From NCBI GenBank assembly GCA_037954325.1, contig JBBMNZ010000027.1:10922001-10986000 (forward strand): a stretch of DNA of 64,000 nucleotides, written 5' to 3'. Shown here piece by piece: positions 37,216 through 47,959 of this stretch. Below the pieces are notes generated by a model that worked only from the letters and a program-made list of their open reading frames with translations, was not told the DNA's origin and made no database searches. The DNA comes from Fistularia commersonii (lineage: Eukaryota > Chordata > Actinopteri > Syngnathiformes > Fistulariidae). Each line of letters opens with the position of its first letter. The stretch's first letter is position 1. The translations under genes were made by a program, and so were the position numbers.

Positions 37216-39201
37216 CCTACATGTGGTATCGTAACAACTGGACATTTAATAATCCCATCTTTAACCTAAACTTGTTGGTACATGTCAATAATAACCAAAT
37301 GATCCGTGGATCATTGATTCATGAATTAATCCATTAATTCTTTCATCAATTCATAATTCATATGAAGAGGCCTTGCTGTCAGAATTAAACCAGGGATCTT
37401 CTTGCAGTGAAGTGGAGGCGCGACTCGCTGCGCTGCTGTTCAACTCGTTCGGTAGAAATCGGCTCCCGTGCAATTTTATTCAACCTGCTTGGAAGCTAAA
37501 ACAAGTAACAAAAAAAAAAAAGAATTGGGCCGCAGGTCCTCGAGTTCATAAAACGTCCATCAGTCAAACGTGAAAGGTAAAATTTATCGTCCCTTTCAAC
37601 ACCGAACCCCCCCAAAAATCCAACTTTCCATTTTATTCTGGTGCCAATTCACCGCCTCACTCGGTCCCATAATCTGCCTCCGCTCTCGCGTGATTCATGG
37701 ACATGAAGTCACATTTGGAGTTTCACAACTTGAATTTTTTTTTTTTTTCCAGGGAGTCGGACGCAGAGGAATGTGGGATTCTGCAGACTCTCAGGGCCAC
37801 GACGCGCATTTAAAAAAAATGTCAAAGACACAAATTCAACATCGGGTGCCGAAGGCCGGCAGATGCCCGGTGAAAAAAAAAAAAAAAAAAAAAAAGGGGG
37901 AAGAAAAACAGAAGGAGCGGGCCAGATTAAAAAATGAGATGCAGCGGATTATAAAAGGGCATTAAAATGACACAGAAGATTATTCTGATGTCGGTGACGC
38001 CGGCGGAGAGCCGACCGCCCCGTCAGACAAACATAAAAAGAACAAACAAGATAACAAGCGAGCGGTGGAGCACAATGAAAGCTCCTTTTCCGGCCGGCGA
38101 CCAGCGCATTTTAATTCATTGTTTCCTGGAGGGTTTGCCCTTTGGCTGAAGAGGGAGGGGGGGCGGCCGAGGCTTCTTGACCTGTTTATTCCCCTTGACG
38201 CCGAAGCTATGATTTCAACCCCGGTTGCCAGTTTCCGTTCTGTAATTTGTAATTCTATCGGCACCGTTATGGTGGAGTGTATTTATAGTGATAATATAGA
38301 ATAATGTGCGTGATGGAGTCTGGATGTTGATGAAAGTGGAAGAAAAATTAGATTTCCAGCAGGGGGGAAAAGGGGGGGGTTCTGTTGGTCTTGGCGGCGG
38401 TTTGTGCTCTCCAACTGCCGTTCTAGTTTCTCTATCTGTTTTCAGAGTAAACATGGCAGCCGTTACACACACATACGCGCACTCAAACACTCCACCGACT
38501 AACATTCGCACTCATTCCAGTAAGTATAAATGGTCCAGGGAGTGAAATTGACCTCACGATCTGGTTTTAGCAGCCCGATCGACACCGCCCGAGAGGCCCG
38601 AAAGGCTTTTTTTTTTTTTCGCGCGTCAAACGTAAGGGGCCGCCGAAGAAAGCCGGGGGACCCTCGGAACGCGGGGGGCGCCGGTTCCGGCATCAATTTG
38701 TGTCGCGCGCAATCAGGATCAGCGCGGCGCACATACGACGAGGACAAAGGTGTTGGAGTAGATCAGTCTTCCTCGTTTCGGAACAGGGGCCCGGATGTTT
38801 TCTGACATGGGGGAGCAGGTCAAACACGGGGTATAGAAAGGAGCGATGCGACGTCCACCCGAAAAAACACACAAAGCCAGCTTTTCATTCCCCCCGGCCG
38901 GCCATTCCGCCGAGTCCGTAATTGTCTTTGACAAAACTCATTAGCGGAGACCTTGTAGCAACATCGGCAATCAGAAATTCCATGGAGGGAGACATGCACA
39001 GAAACAATGTCCCGCACACATTTCATTGCGCCTTTTGACAAAATGTAATGAAGTGTGTTTATTGTCTCCCTCATCTGAACCCTCAGCCGTCGGTACAAAG
39101 ACTTTGTTTTATGAGCCCTCGCTGCCCAGCGTGGGACACATCAAATGGCACCTCCACGCCGGCGCTTTTGTCAGGCTAGAGGGCAAATTATTGTCCGCGG
39201 A

Positions 39202-39230
39202 TGTTGTTGTTGTTGTTGTTGTTGTTGTTT
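39202..39230. repeat. GTT microsatellite
   Basis: About nine GTT units. Confidence 0.9.
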
Positions 39231-39725
39231 TATGCCTCCTATTTATACGAGGAGGCCTCCGCTGCCGTGTCAGAGGGACTCGGATTCTTTCGCATTGCAA
39301 ACACATGCTCATTAAGTGGAGGCCTGGATCTAAAGCGTACATGGGACGCTTCCACCCCCGACCGCCCGGCGGATTATGTCACGGATTTTAAACAATCGAG
39401 TCGGAGGGGGGGGAAACGGGAACATGTTTGCGTGTTTCGGTACAGGTCAAATCGCTTTTTGCGTTTGGCGAAGGATGCAACGTACGATCTATGTGATGAG
39501 CTAAAGGGGACCGTTCAAAGGTGATATTCGTGCGAGCGGTTTCGGGGTTCACGCTCGCCGTGCTTTGACAGCGTTGGCGTGCGGCGAGGTTCGTGGCCGG
39601 TCACGCACCCTCTCCTTTGGAGTCACATTTATAATTGTAAAAACTCAAAAGAGCATCTTATTCCCGGCTCATTTGGCAGCATGAATATTGACTGTTGGTA
39701 ATGTTTGATATTTTCATTAGCATGC

Positions 39726-39731
<6 letters not shown>

Positions 39732-39777
<46 letters not shown>
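39732..39777. repeat. CA microsatellite
   Basis: About 23 CA units. Confidence 0.9.
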
Positions 39778-39780
<3 letters not shown>

Positions 39781-42679
39781 GTAGGAACATATTTGGCCCA
39801 GAAAGAATGTTTCTTTTATAAAGGCAAAAGATAACAGATAAAGCAAATGTGCTATGCTTCTAAATTCTGAATAATTCAGACTCTTTCTGAAATAATAAAA
39901 GTATCTAGTGGTGTACGACACAATCTGAATTTTGATCCTCCGTTAAACTTTTAGATTCTCGAGCGTCGGTCAACTTTAATTCAGGTTACTTGTCAGGAGG
40001 ATAAGAAGAAAAAAAAAAACAGGATGATTTACTTTAATTCTTCTCACGTCTTGTCTTATTTTTTTCAATAAAGCTGAAAACCATTCGGAGCCTTGCCTTT
40101 ATTTGTGTACGAAATCCACACGCTCATCCTTCTTCATTAAAACTTTGTGGTAAAAATCCTCCTTATTTGTTCAATTATCTTATTTATTTTATCTTATATT
40201 GCTTATAAAAGGAAAGCAGCAACAAGCACATCTCAGTTCACAAAAAAACCCCTTCTGGTAAGGCACGGTACTGCCTGCCTCACCTTGTGACTTTCCTCTG
40301 CAGTTTATTGCCCGATCGGGGAGAATGATTATTTCCCATATTTACGTTAAAGACATAAAAGGGGCTGTAGGGGTCATTGTGTTTATAATAATATAAAAAA
40401 ATCTTTCTATAAACATTATATTGGCGACATCGCAAGAAAAAGAAACGAGCACGCGGCCCAGTTTGTGACACCTCAGCTTGCTGTCCTGTATTTGATCAGG
40501 AAAACCATGAATTCAGCGATCAGAAAATGATAAAAATGATTGGAATCATAAACAAATTAATTTATAACTGGAAAAAAAATTAAATTTAGCTGCATTATAA
40601 TCAGCTTTTTATTTTTCATGTTGACAGGTGAGGCTCTGTCTCACCTGCCTCCCCTGGCCGCATATCACTGATTACTAAGGTAGAAATGCTAAAAAAAAAA
40701 AAACTTTCAAAGTTTCTTCCCGGTCCAAAGAATAAATTGTCAAATTCCTGAAATATGACATACGGGGCGTTTGGTTCGCTCTGGTAATGATTATAAACTC
40801 ATTTGACACCGCCTTGGCGAAAACACACGCTTTGAAAAAAAAAAACGCCTGAGGACAGAACGTACGTTTCGTGTCCGAACACGGTGTAATTTATATTTAT
40901 TCGAGGCGGATGAAAAGGCTTCGTGACGGCTATGCTTTTCAACGCTGTTTATTTTTTATTCCCCGATCACAACCGTTTTTTTCGTACCTGACTTAAAGGA
41001 TAAGAAGCGATACTTCAGCCAAGTAAAATTCCACGGGTCGATATCAGTATTATTAGCCGTGGAATCGCATTATTAGCTCACTGTAAGGAAAGTCTCTGTT
41101 GCTTTCAGAGAAGGCCGGGCCATATTTTCGGTTTTAGTGCGGAGATTCTAACAGGTCTCCCTAAAAAAGATAGAATGTGAAGTTTTCCGACACCTTCCTC
41201 ATGGCTTGAAAAGAACAAAATGGGAGCGAGGGACCCGGATTGGACCATTCCTCCGCCGGGGTGGGGGGGAGGGGTCGAGGCAGTCATGTGACAAGTCACC
41301 ATCAGATTTCATAAACCGCGGTCACAGATTAACACCGTCGAACCTATTTAAGCATTCATGTTTATCCCGGCTTGTTTTTCTTTTGTATTCTTTTTGCATA
41401 TTTGTGCCTCATTGACAGATTACCCGAAATCTGTTTTGGATTATGCAAACATGCGCCCGCCGTGTCAACCCCCTCCTCCCCCAAATAATGAAAAATGTAA
41501 TTTACCATCGAGGCGTTGCATTCGGGATATGCAACCGTTCCTATATGGGCTACCTAAGGAACTTATTATTCTGGAACATGGAAGTTTGCCATGGATTTCG
41601 TGTCTGGCTTGGGATTAGACATGTCGGACAAACAAGAATGTCTTGTGTTTATCCAAAGCCGGATGCCTCCCCCTCCCCTCTTCTGCCTCCCAGCACATCC
41701 GTGCCCTCCAAGATAATATCAGATATGCTTAGATATCCTGATCAGCGTGCATTGATCAGCTGATCGCCCCCCCCCCCCTTTCCCCCCAGCGTGCAGCTGT
41801 TCCTTATGTTAAGCACATAAAGGATGGCCTAATTGACCCGTTAGCAGCTCCGGGCGCACGCCGCCGCAGTATATGAGCTCATCGCGGCCATTATCTATGC
41901 TTTTCCCTCAGGTACACGGCCGCGATGGTGATCCCATTGCGCACGCATCATTACCTTCAATAGCGCGAGGCTGCTTTTCTTTATAGCCCGCGATTTAATT
42001 AAAGCCGGCCGTAAATATTTGATACGCGCCCGTCCTACATTTTAATGTAAAGAGCAAGGCGCCGCGCGTCATGACTGATTACCGCCGAGGGGCGGAGAGG
42101 AGCAGGCGTTTAGTCAAACCGAGCGATGTGGAGGTGGAAACTTCAAATTTGAGCTTCTGTCTCTCAAGAGGCGGACGCACCCACGACTATTTTGTCTCCA
42201 TTACCCACCCCTCCTCGTTGTTCCATGTAAATAAACCCGATTTGATGATTGCTGCTCCCGCAGGTGACCTTCGGGTGGAAATATATCAATTTTTATCGCC
42301 CGCGGCAAACACTGTACATATTATCAGGGGATATTGCTTGGACCTGTTTTTTTTTTTTTCTGCTCTCCGGCCTCAAAGATTAACAAAGAAGAAGAGGAAA
42401 AAAAAAAAACAAAGTGGAATAATCTCAATAGGCTTACGTTATTAAATCTGACCTTCCTCACCCTCATCATGTATATTTCCCTGGATTTAACAGCGGCGCT
42501 AACAGATAGTACTCCAGCAGACCAAGGACACATATGACCGCCACGGCCCGGGATGAACCTCAATCCCCAAAATTTGGGCGACGACATTTATTTTAAGCAC
42601 CGACCCGGGGACATGTCCTTAAATAACATTGGAGGGAAGCTGCTCTCAGGTAGTGGAACGCCCCCGCAGGACCAATCCT

Positions 42680-42934
42680 TGTCGAAATCTTCTTGTCACC
42701 GGCTCTGCACTTGAATTTCTTCACTTGAAGACCTTTCTCCCTTCGTCCAAGTGAAGACATTCAAGTCCAGTTGCCGCGACAAGATGATTTTAACATTCCT
42801 GGCTTCATTCCGGCTGGAGGCCTTTCAGTTTGCATGTTCTTCACGTGTCTGCAAGGGTTTCCTCCAGGTTCTCCGCCTTCTTCCCACATACCAAAAACAC
42901 ACGAGAGGCTCACCGGAGACCCTAAATCACCCAG
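42680..42934 (-). mobile_element. retroelement tail fragments, including an L2-like 3' tail
   Basis: 42700-42775 shares GCACTTGAATTTCTTCACTT and GAAGAC with the repeat at 60660-60700. 42815-42934 is the reverse complement of the L2-like tail: GCATGTTCTTCACGTGTCTG, GTTTCCTCCAGGTTCTCCG, CCCACATACCAAAAACACA. It runs straight into the minisatellite. Confidence 0.55.
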
Positions 42935-43640
42935 ATGTGTGAACGAGAGAGTGAATGATGGTATATATATTAATTTGATGTGTGAATGAATGAGTGAAAA
43001 CGGTTGTCTGTCACAATATAATGTGTGAATGAGAGGGTGAATGGTTGTATGTCCATATGATGTGCGTATGAAGGGTTAATGGTGGTACGTTGCTATATGA
43101 CCTGAATGACAGGGTGACTGTCTATATGTGACGTTTGAATGAAAGGGTGAATGGTTGTATGTCTCTAAATGATGTTTGAATGAGGGAGTGAAGGTTGTTA
43201 CATTGCTATGAGATATGAACGACAAGGTGAATGGTTTTATGTCTCTAAATGATGTATGAATGAAAGGGTGAATGTTGCATATCTATATGTGACATTTGAA
43301 TGAAAGGGTGTGTGGCTGATTGTCTATTAGTGATGTTTGAATGAAAAGGTGAACGGTTGTATGTCTCTAAATGATGTTTGAATGAGGGAGTGAACGGGGG
43401 TACATTTTTATGACATGTGAATGACAGGGTGAATGTTTGTATGTCTGTATGTGACATTTGAATGAAAGGGTGAATGGCTGATTGTTTATATGTGATGTTT
43501 GATTGAAAAGGCTGATTGTCTCTAAATGATGTAGGAATGAGGGACTGAACGGGGGTACATTTTTATGACATGTGAATGACAGGGTGAATGGTTTTATGTC
43601 TCTAAATGATGTATGAATGAAAGCTTGTACTTCTCTATAT
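42935..43640 (+). repeat. minisatellite, about 40-bp unit (array 2)
   Basis: About 17 diverged units: GTGTGAATGAGAGGGTGAAT, then GGTTGTATGTC and TATATGAT. It continues directly from the L2-like tail at the point where that tail normally reads GTGAATGTGAGTG(C)GAATGG. Same family as arrays 1 and 3. Confidence 0.85.
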
Positions 43641-44145
43641 GTGGGTGAGTTCTGCCTCTCACTATATGACAGCATGGATAGATGAAAAATGAATGAATGC
43701 ATGAATGAATGAATGAGGTCAACAAATCAGAAGTGAATCAGTCACCCAGTCAGATGGAATCACACACTGGGAGTACAAATCAGGAAACAACTAAGAAGAC
43801 GCGATCAGCGAGAACCAGTTTCATTCAAACCGGGTCGGTCGTGATGTTGAATATCCGGAGGAAGTTCTTCACACGATAGAGGATCTCAAAGTTTCGCCTG
43901 TTAAGACCGCCATCGTCTTATCAACACTCGTCTGGGGAGCCGGCCGGTAACGAGACGGACTTCGGGGCAAAACAGCCAAATCAAAGGGACTTTGATGGAC
44001 CATGTGAAAGTCTCTTCTGGATCTGATCCTACAAATGACCTTTTAATTAACACCATGTTAAGTTAGTGCAGCGTCTCTCCCTTTCTTTCTCTCCATCTCT
44101 TTGGATATGTGTGTGCGGGGGCGTGTACGTGACTCTCTCTCCTCT

Positions 44146-44179
<34 letters not shown>

Positions 44180-44188
44180 CACACACAC
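44146..44188. repeat. CA microsatellite
   Basis: About 21 CA units with one interruption. Confidence 0.9.
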
Positions 44189-44718
44189 TAACAAAAGCGT
44201 CATTCATTCTGCAGCAACAAAGTGTTTGATGCCACATGTGATTAGATGTTGATAATACAAAGAGGACGGGGTCTTTCTTCCGGAAACTTGTGCATTTCGT
44301 TCCCCCCTCCTCCCTCGCCCCGTGAACGAAGGCGGCCCCCTCCCCTCGGGACCCCTCGGGCGGACGCACCGGCTCGTCGGGACGGTCAACTTTGATCAAA
44401 AACATTCATCCTCCAGTCTTTTAATTGGACGATTGGCTCTATGGGTGACCGTGACACACAAGGGAGAAAATAATTTAAAAATAAATGAAGAAACGGGCTC
44501 TTGGAAAAACGGAAAAGCGAAATGAAAATGTATTCTTCCAATTAAAAAAAAAAGAAAAAAAAAGAAAAAAGGTAAACAGTCAACACAGAATGAACTCACA
44601 GTTTTAGCACAAGGACCCGGAAAAAAGAAAATAAAACTTATGCGCAACAAGTGGAATCCAGTCCAGCATCTACAAATGTCCTCTCTTTTACATCAGGCAA
44701 CAAATAAATCATTAAATA

Positions 44719-44720
44719 GA

Positions 44721-44751
<31 letters not shown>
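44719..44751. repeat. AAAT microsatellite
   Basis: About eight AAAT units. Confidence 0.9.
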
Positions 44752-44893
44752 CACGAATCCACAGTAACATTGAATTAAAGGGAGGAACACCATATTCGAC
44801 CAAAAAACAAAATAATACATAAATAAATACATAAATAAATAAATAGGTCTGCTAGACTACACGATTGCCACACACACACACAACTTTGGCCGT

Positions 44894-44899
44894 TTTATT
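44894..44899 (-). terminator. irx6 polyadenylation signal AATAAA
   Basis: AATAAA on the minus strand, about 420 bp past the stop. It is followed about 15-30 bases later by a GT-rich run (plus-strand CA at 44869-44883), which can serve as the downstream element. The 3' end would fall near 44880. Other AATAAA-like stretches lie further down, so alternative ends are possible. Confidence 0.5.
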
Positions 44900-45184
44900 T
44901 TCGAATCTTTTTTTCTCATCGTGGCCGTTCTCGTACTTTTCAGTCTGTTTTTTTTTTTTTGTTTGTTTGTTTTTTTTTTTGCATAAAAGTCTCTCGCGCC
45001 ATTTAAAAACCAAAGTTGTGCAAAAGGATCACGTCCCGCAGTTTGAATGTCGCCACGGCAACAGCGCCAGGTACCTCCCGCGTGTCGTGCCGAGGCCGAC
45101 CGCCAACGCCACCCGCCTCGGCCGGCGTGTCCGTTAGTGCATATTAAACGTCCCGTCAGCCGTCGTGGTTCAGTCCTCATTCGT

Positions 45185-45315
45185 CTGGAGGGAGGAGGAG
45201 GGACAGAGGGGGTTAAATTTGGCTTGATAATCATTTAAATCAATTATTGCAACCTGTAACTTGATTAAAAACGTGTGTGTGTGTGTGTGTGTGTGTGTTT
45301 AGTGTAGACGCTCAC
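45185..45315 (-). other. probable intron in the irx6 3' UTR (131 bp)
   Basis: Five bases after the TGA the sequence reads GCAG|GTGAGC, a strong donor. At 45185 a pyrimidine-rich CCTCCTCCCTCCAG acceptor follows. The stop lies within 50 nt of the junction, so nonsense-mediated decay would not be expected. A GT microsatellite (plus-strand sense, 45273-45298) sits inside. If unspliced, the same bases are ordinary 3' UTR. Confidence 0.45.
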
Positions 45316-45320
45316 CTGCT

Positions 45321-45424
45321 TCACCTCTTCATCACTGGTCTGAAAGCAGTGACCTTGTCGTCCTGCAGGTTCCCGCAGGCCTCGCTGAGCTCTGACGGCT
45401 GGCCGTCTTTGCCGGCGGAGAATC
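45321..45424 (-). CDS. irx6a: irx6 coding exon 6 (C-terminus and stop)
   Basis: Two bases complete Gly476, then residues 477-509 begin FSAGKDGQPSELSEACGNL and end TAFRPVMKR, followed by TGA at 45323-45321. The exon is short, but the phase is right and a clear acceptor precedes it. The alternative is readthrough of exon 5 into intron 5, which gives an unrelated 13-residue tail and ignores a good donor-acceptor pair. Confidence 0.82.
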
Positions 45425-47926
45425 CTGCGCACAAAACCCAACGGGCGAAAATCACGTCTTGGTCGCCATGGAAACGCTCAAACTAAATTTGACCGGTAGC
45501 AGGAATCAGGTAAAAGGCGAGCGTACCTTCATTGGTGGAGTACTGACACGAGTCTGAGAGGGAGGCGTAGGACGAACAGTGGAGGCCCTTGTGACCGTAG
45601 CCGCCACCGCCACCGCCGCCGCCGCCGCCGCCGTAGACTTTGGAGTGCAAAGAGGAACTCTCGGGGAAGGGATTCACGGGGTTCACGGGGTTGGTGACCC
45701 CGACGGGATCCTGGAGGCTTCTCATCCCGCCACACTGTCCGCCGGGCATCCCGGTGAGCCTCCCGCTCTGGACCTGGCAGTCCCCCGCCGGGTCGCCCGT
45801 CCTCAACTCGGAGCCGTGCTGAGGGCTCAGGATGACGCCCGACGCCGCCGTTCGGGCCAGGGACCAGATCCGCGGCTTATCCGCCGCGTCGAAGTGCGAC
45901 AGCGACAACGTCCCCGCGGGGCCGGCGGAGGGCGGGGCCTTAGACGGCGTGGGATCCAGGAAGTCGGACGGGAGGGGCGGGAGAGATGTCACGCTTTTGA
46001 TGGCGCAGGGGAACGAGTGGAAGCTGTTTGTTAGGTTCAGGTGCAACTCGGAGCCGCAGTCTCTCTTCTGCGGGGCCGACATGGACCTCGGGACATCCTG
46101 CTCGTCCGCGGACGCCACCTTCTCGCACTGGCTCTCCAGTTTGTCGCAGTCGTCCTCGTCCATGTCCTCCAGGTCACTCAGATGCAGCTCTTTCTCTTCC
46201 TTGCAGTCGCTGGAATCTTCGAGGAGAGAACACGTTTAAAGGGACGGTTTGAAAAAAAACTATTCGCGAATGGCGCGGTTACCGTACCTTTGGTGACACA
46301 GTCCTGGTCGCTCTTGTTGACGTCGTCCTTCCTGTCGTCGCCGGCCTTGTTCTTGGGCGACCAGGTCATCTTGTTCTCCTTCTTTAGCCTCCTGCGGGCG
46401 TTGGCGAACCAGGTGGAGACCTGCGTCAGGGTCATCTTGGTGATGATGGCCAACATGATCTTCTCCCCCTTGGTGGGGTAGGGGTTCTTGCGGTGCTCGT
46501 AGAGCCACGTTTTCAGGGTGCTGGTGGTTTCTCGAGTTGCGTTCTTTCTCCGGGCCGTGCCGTTGAAATCTACCGTCCCGTATCTGGTGGGAGACACGCA
46601 GGACACGCCGGCCATTAGCGCAATTCGGGAGGTGTTTCTCCAACATTCTACATGTCCCTTGTTTGATATTCATCAACGGCTTTGGCTCAGGTCATGTGGT
46701 CACCAGAGCTGGGTGGTTTGTGAATCACCAGGGTTAATGAATCGAATCTTCGAGTCCTTCGAGTCCGAATCTTATGAGTCCATGAGTACACAAGGCAAGA
46801 CTCGAGTGATTCTTTTAAACCGGTTTACTGACAAAAGTCAGACGACCCACTGGAAATCCTACTGAATCAGATGATTCGTATGAATCGTTCACTGACAAAG
46901 GTCAGTAGACTCACTGCAGACGCTGTTGAATCAGATGACTCATCTGAATCAGTTCACGAGCTGGAGTCAGTTGACTCACCAGACACACAACTGCATCAGA
47001 TGATTCGTCTGAATCGGTTCACCGATTCAGGTCAGCGGATTCACATGTTCCGAAATATTCAACATGTATATAACTTTCGTGGATTTGACATTTTTTCGGT
47101 TCTCTTGGTTGCTGTTCTACAGTTGATATATTATCTTTTTTGTTAATTTTTTACCTGATTTGGACGTTTTGCATTTTTGTTTATTTTGGTTGTTTTTGGT
47201 TAATGAGCTTATAGATAAATTTAACGCGTCTCTTGTGTGACTCGGTTGAACCGGATCACGGCAAGCGACCCGGGTTAACCTGAGCCCATAAAATGAACCG
47301 AGTTCCCCAGCACTTCAGGCTACAGCCTCTAGTCTGAATGTGCTGTCTTACTTCTTATGGAACAAATAGATATATATATTTTGGATAGTTGCACAACGTG
47401 GAAACATGGATCTTGCCTGTCATATTGGTACTGGCCCAGCGAGTGATCGTAGGGGTAGTACGCGGCCGTCTGAGCGATGCCGGAGTGTAAAGTGCCCGTG
47501 CTGTCCTTGATGTCGTACTGCGGATTCTGTGGAAGAGACGGGGAGGGAGGGAGAGTCACAACTCTACATTTTTCAAGATTTGCAGTTTAACCTTTCAAAC
47601 AAATGCAGACAGGAGACCCGAGATCAATGTCAGAGCTGTAAGGCTCACATATCGGAGTTGTATTTATCGCTGTGTAAGCGTCCAATCTCTCCCGGAGAGG
47701 TGTCTCGACCTCGTCCACTATCCAAATTTGTGCAAATCAAAATTTTCATTTCATTTTTTTTTTTTTTTTTTTTTTTACTTTAACAAACCGCAGCTTTCGG
47801 GAACAGGGCGCTACCGACAACTTATCGGCTACCGCTGATGGAAAACGGGACAAATTATAAGAAGTTCCTCTGCTGGTGCTCCATGCATACATCCCCTCCT
47901 CCACTTCCTCCTCAGTGACACAGTAT

Positions 47927-47959
<33 letters not shown>

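Larger units (their letters stand above)
37216..42679. other. intergenic
   Basis: No gene seen. A LINE-tail scrap near 37380-37420 (GGGATCTTCTTGCAGTGAAG). A tract 37873-37894, GTT run 39202-39230, CA array 39732-39777. 41800-42060 is repeat-poor and TAAT-rich. The 40000-41100 sector is AT-rich and mostly unique. Confidence 0.45.
43641..44879. other. intergenic, downstream of irx6
   Basis: No gene seen. CA array 44146-44188 and AAAT run 44719-44751. 43790-44080 looks unique. Confidence 0.5.

Noticed and set aside
36248..43640. CRISPR-like alternation of repeats and spacers
   Set aside because: Units are contiguous and diverged with no unique spacers, no cas genes, and the genome is vertebrate.
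36973..43702. Repetitive minus-strand frames in the minisatellites (for example 43367-43702) as repeat proteins
   Set aside because: The phrases simply translate the 40-bp units; units vary in length and frame, and there are no introns, start context or conserved domain.
1..44879. mmp2 exons expected downstream of irx6 by vertebrate synteny
   Set aside because: I looked for a zinc-binding HExGHxxG motif and hemopexin-like or fibronectin II segments in the listed frames and saw none; the gene probably lies beyond the left edge.
45579..46034. 151-codon plus-strand frame over irx6 exon 5
   Set aside because: Antisense shadow of the GC-rich coding exon; the sense frame carries the Iro box and splice-consistent boundaries.
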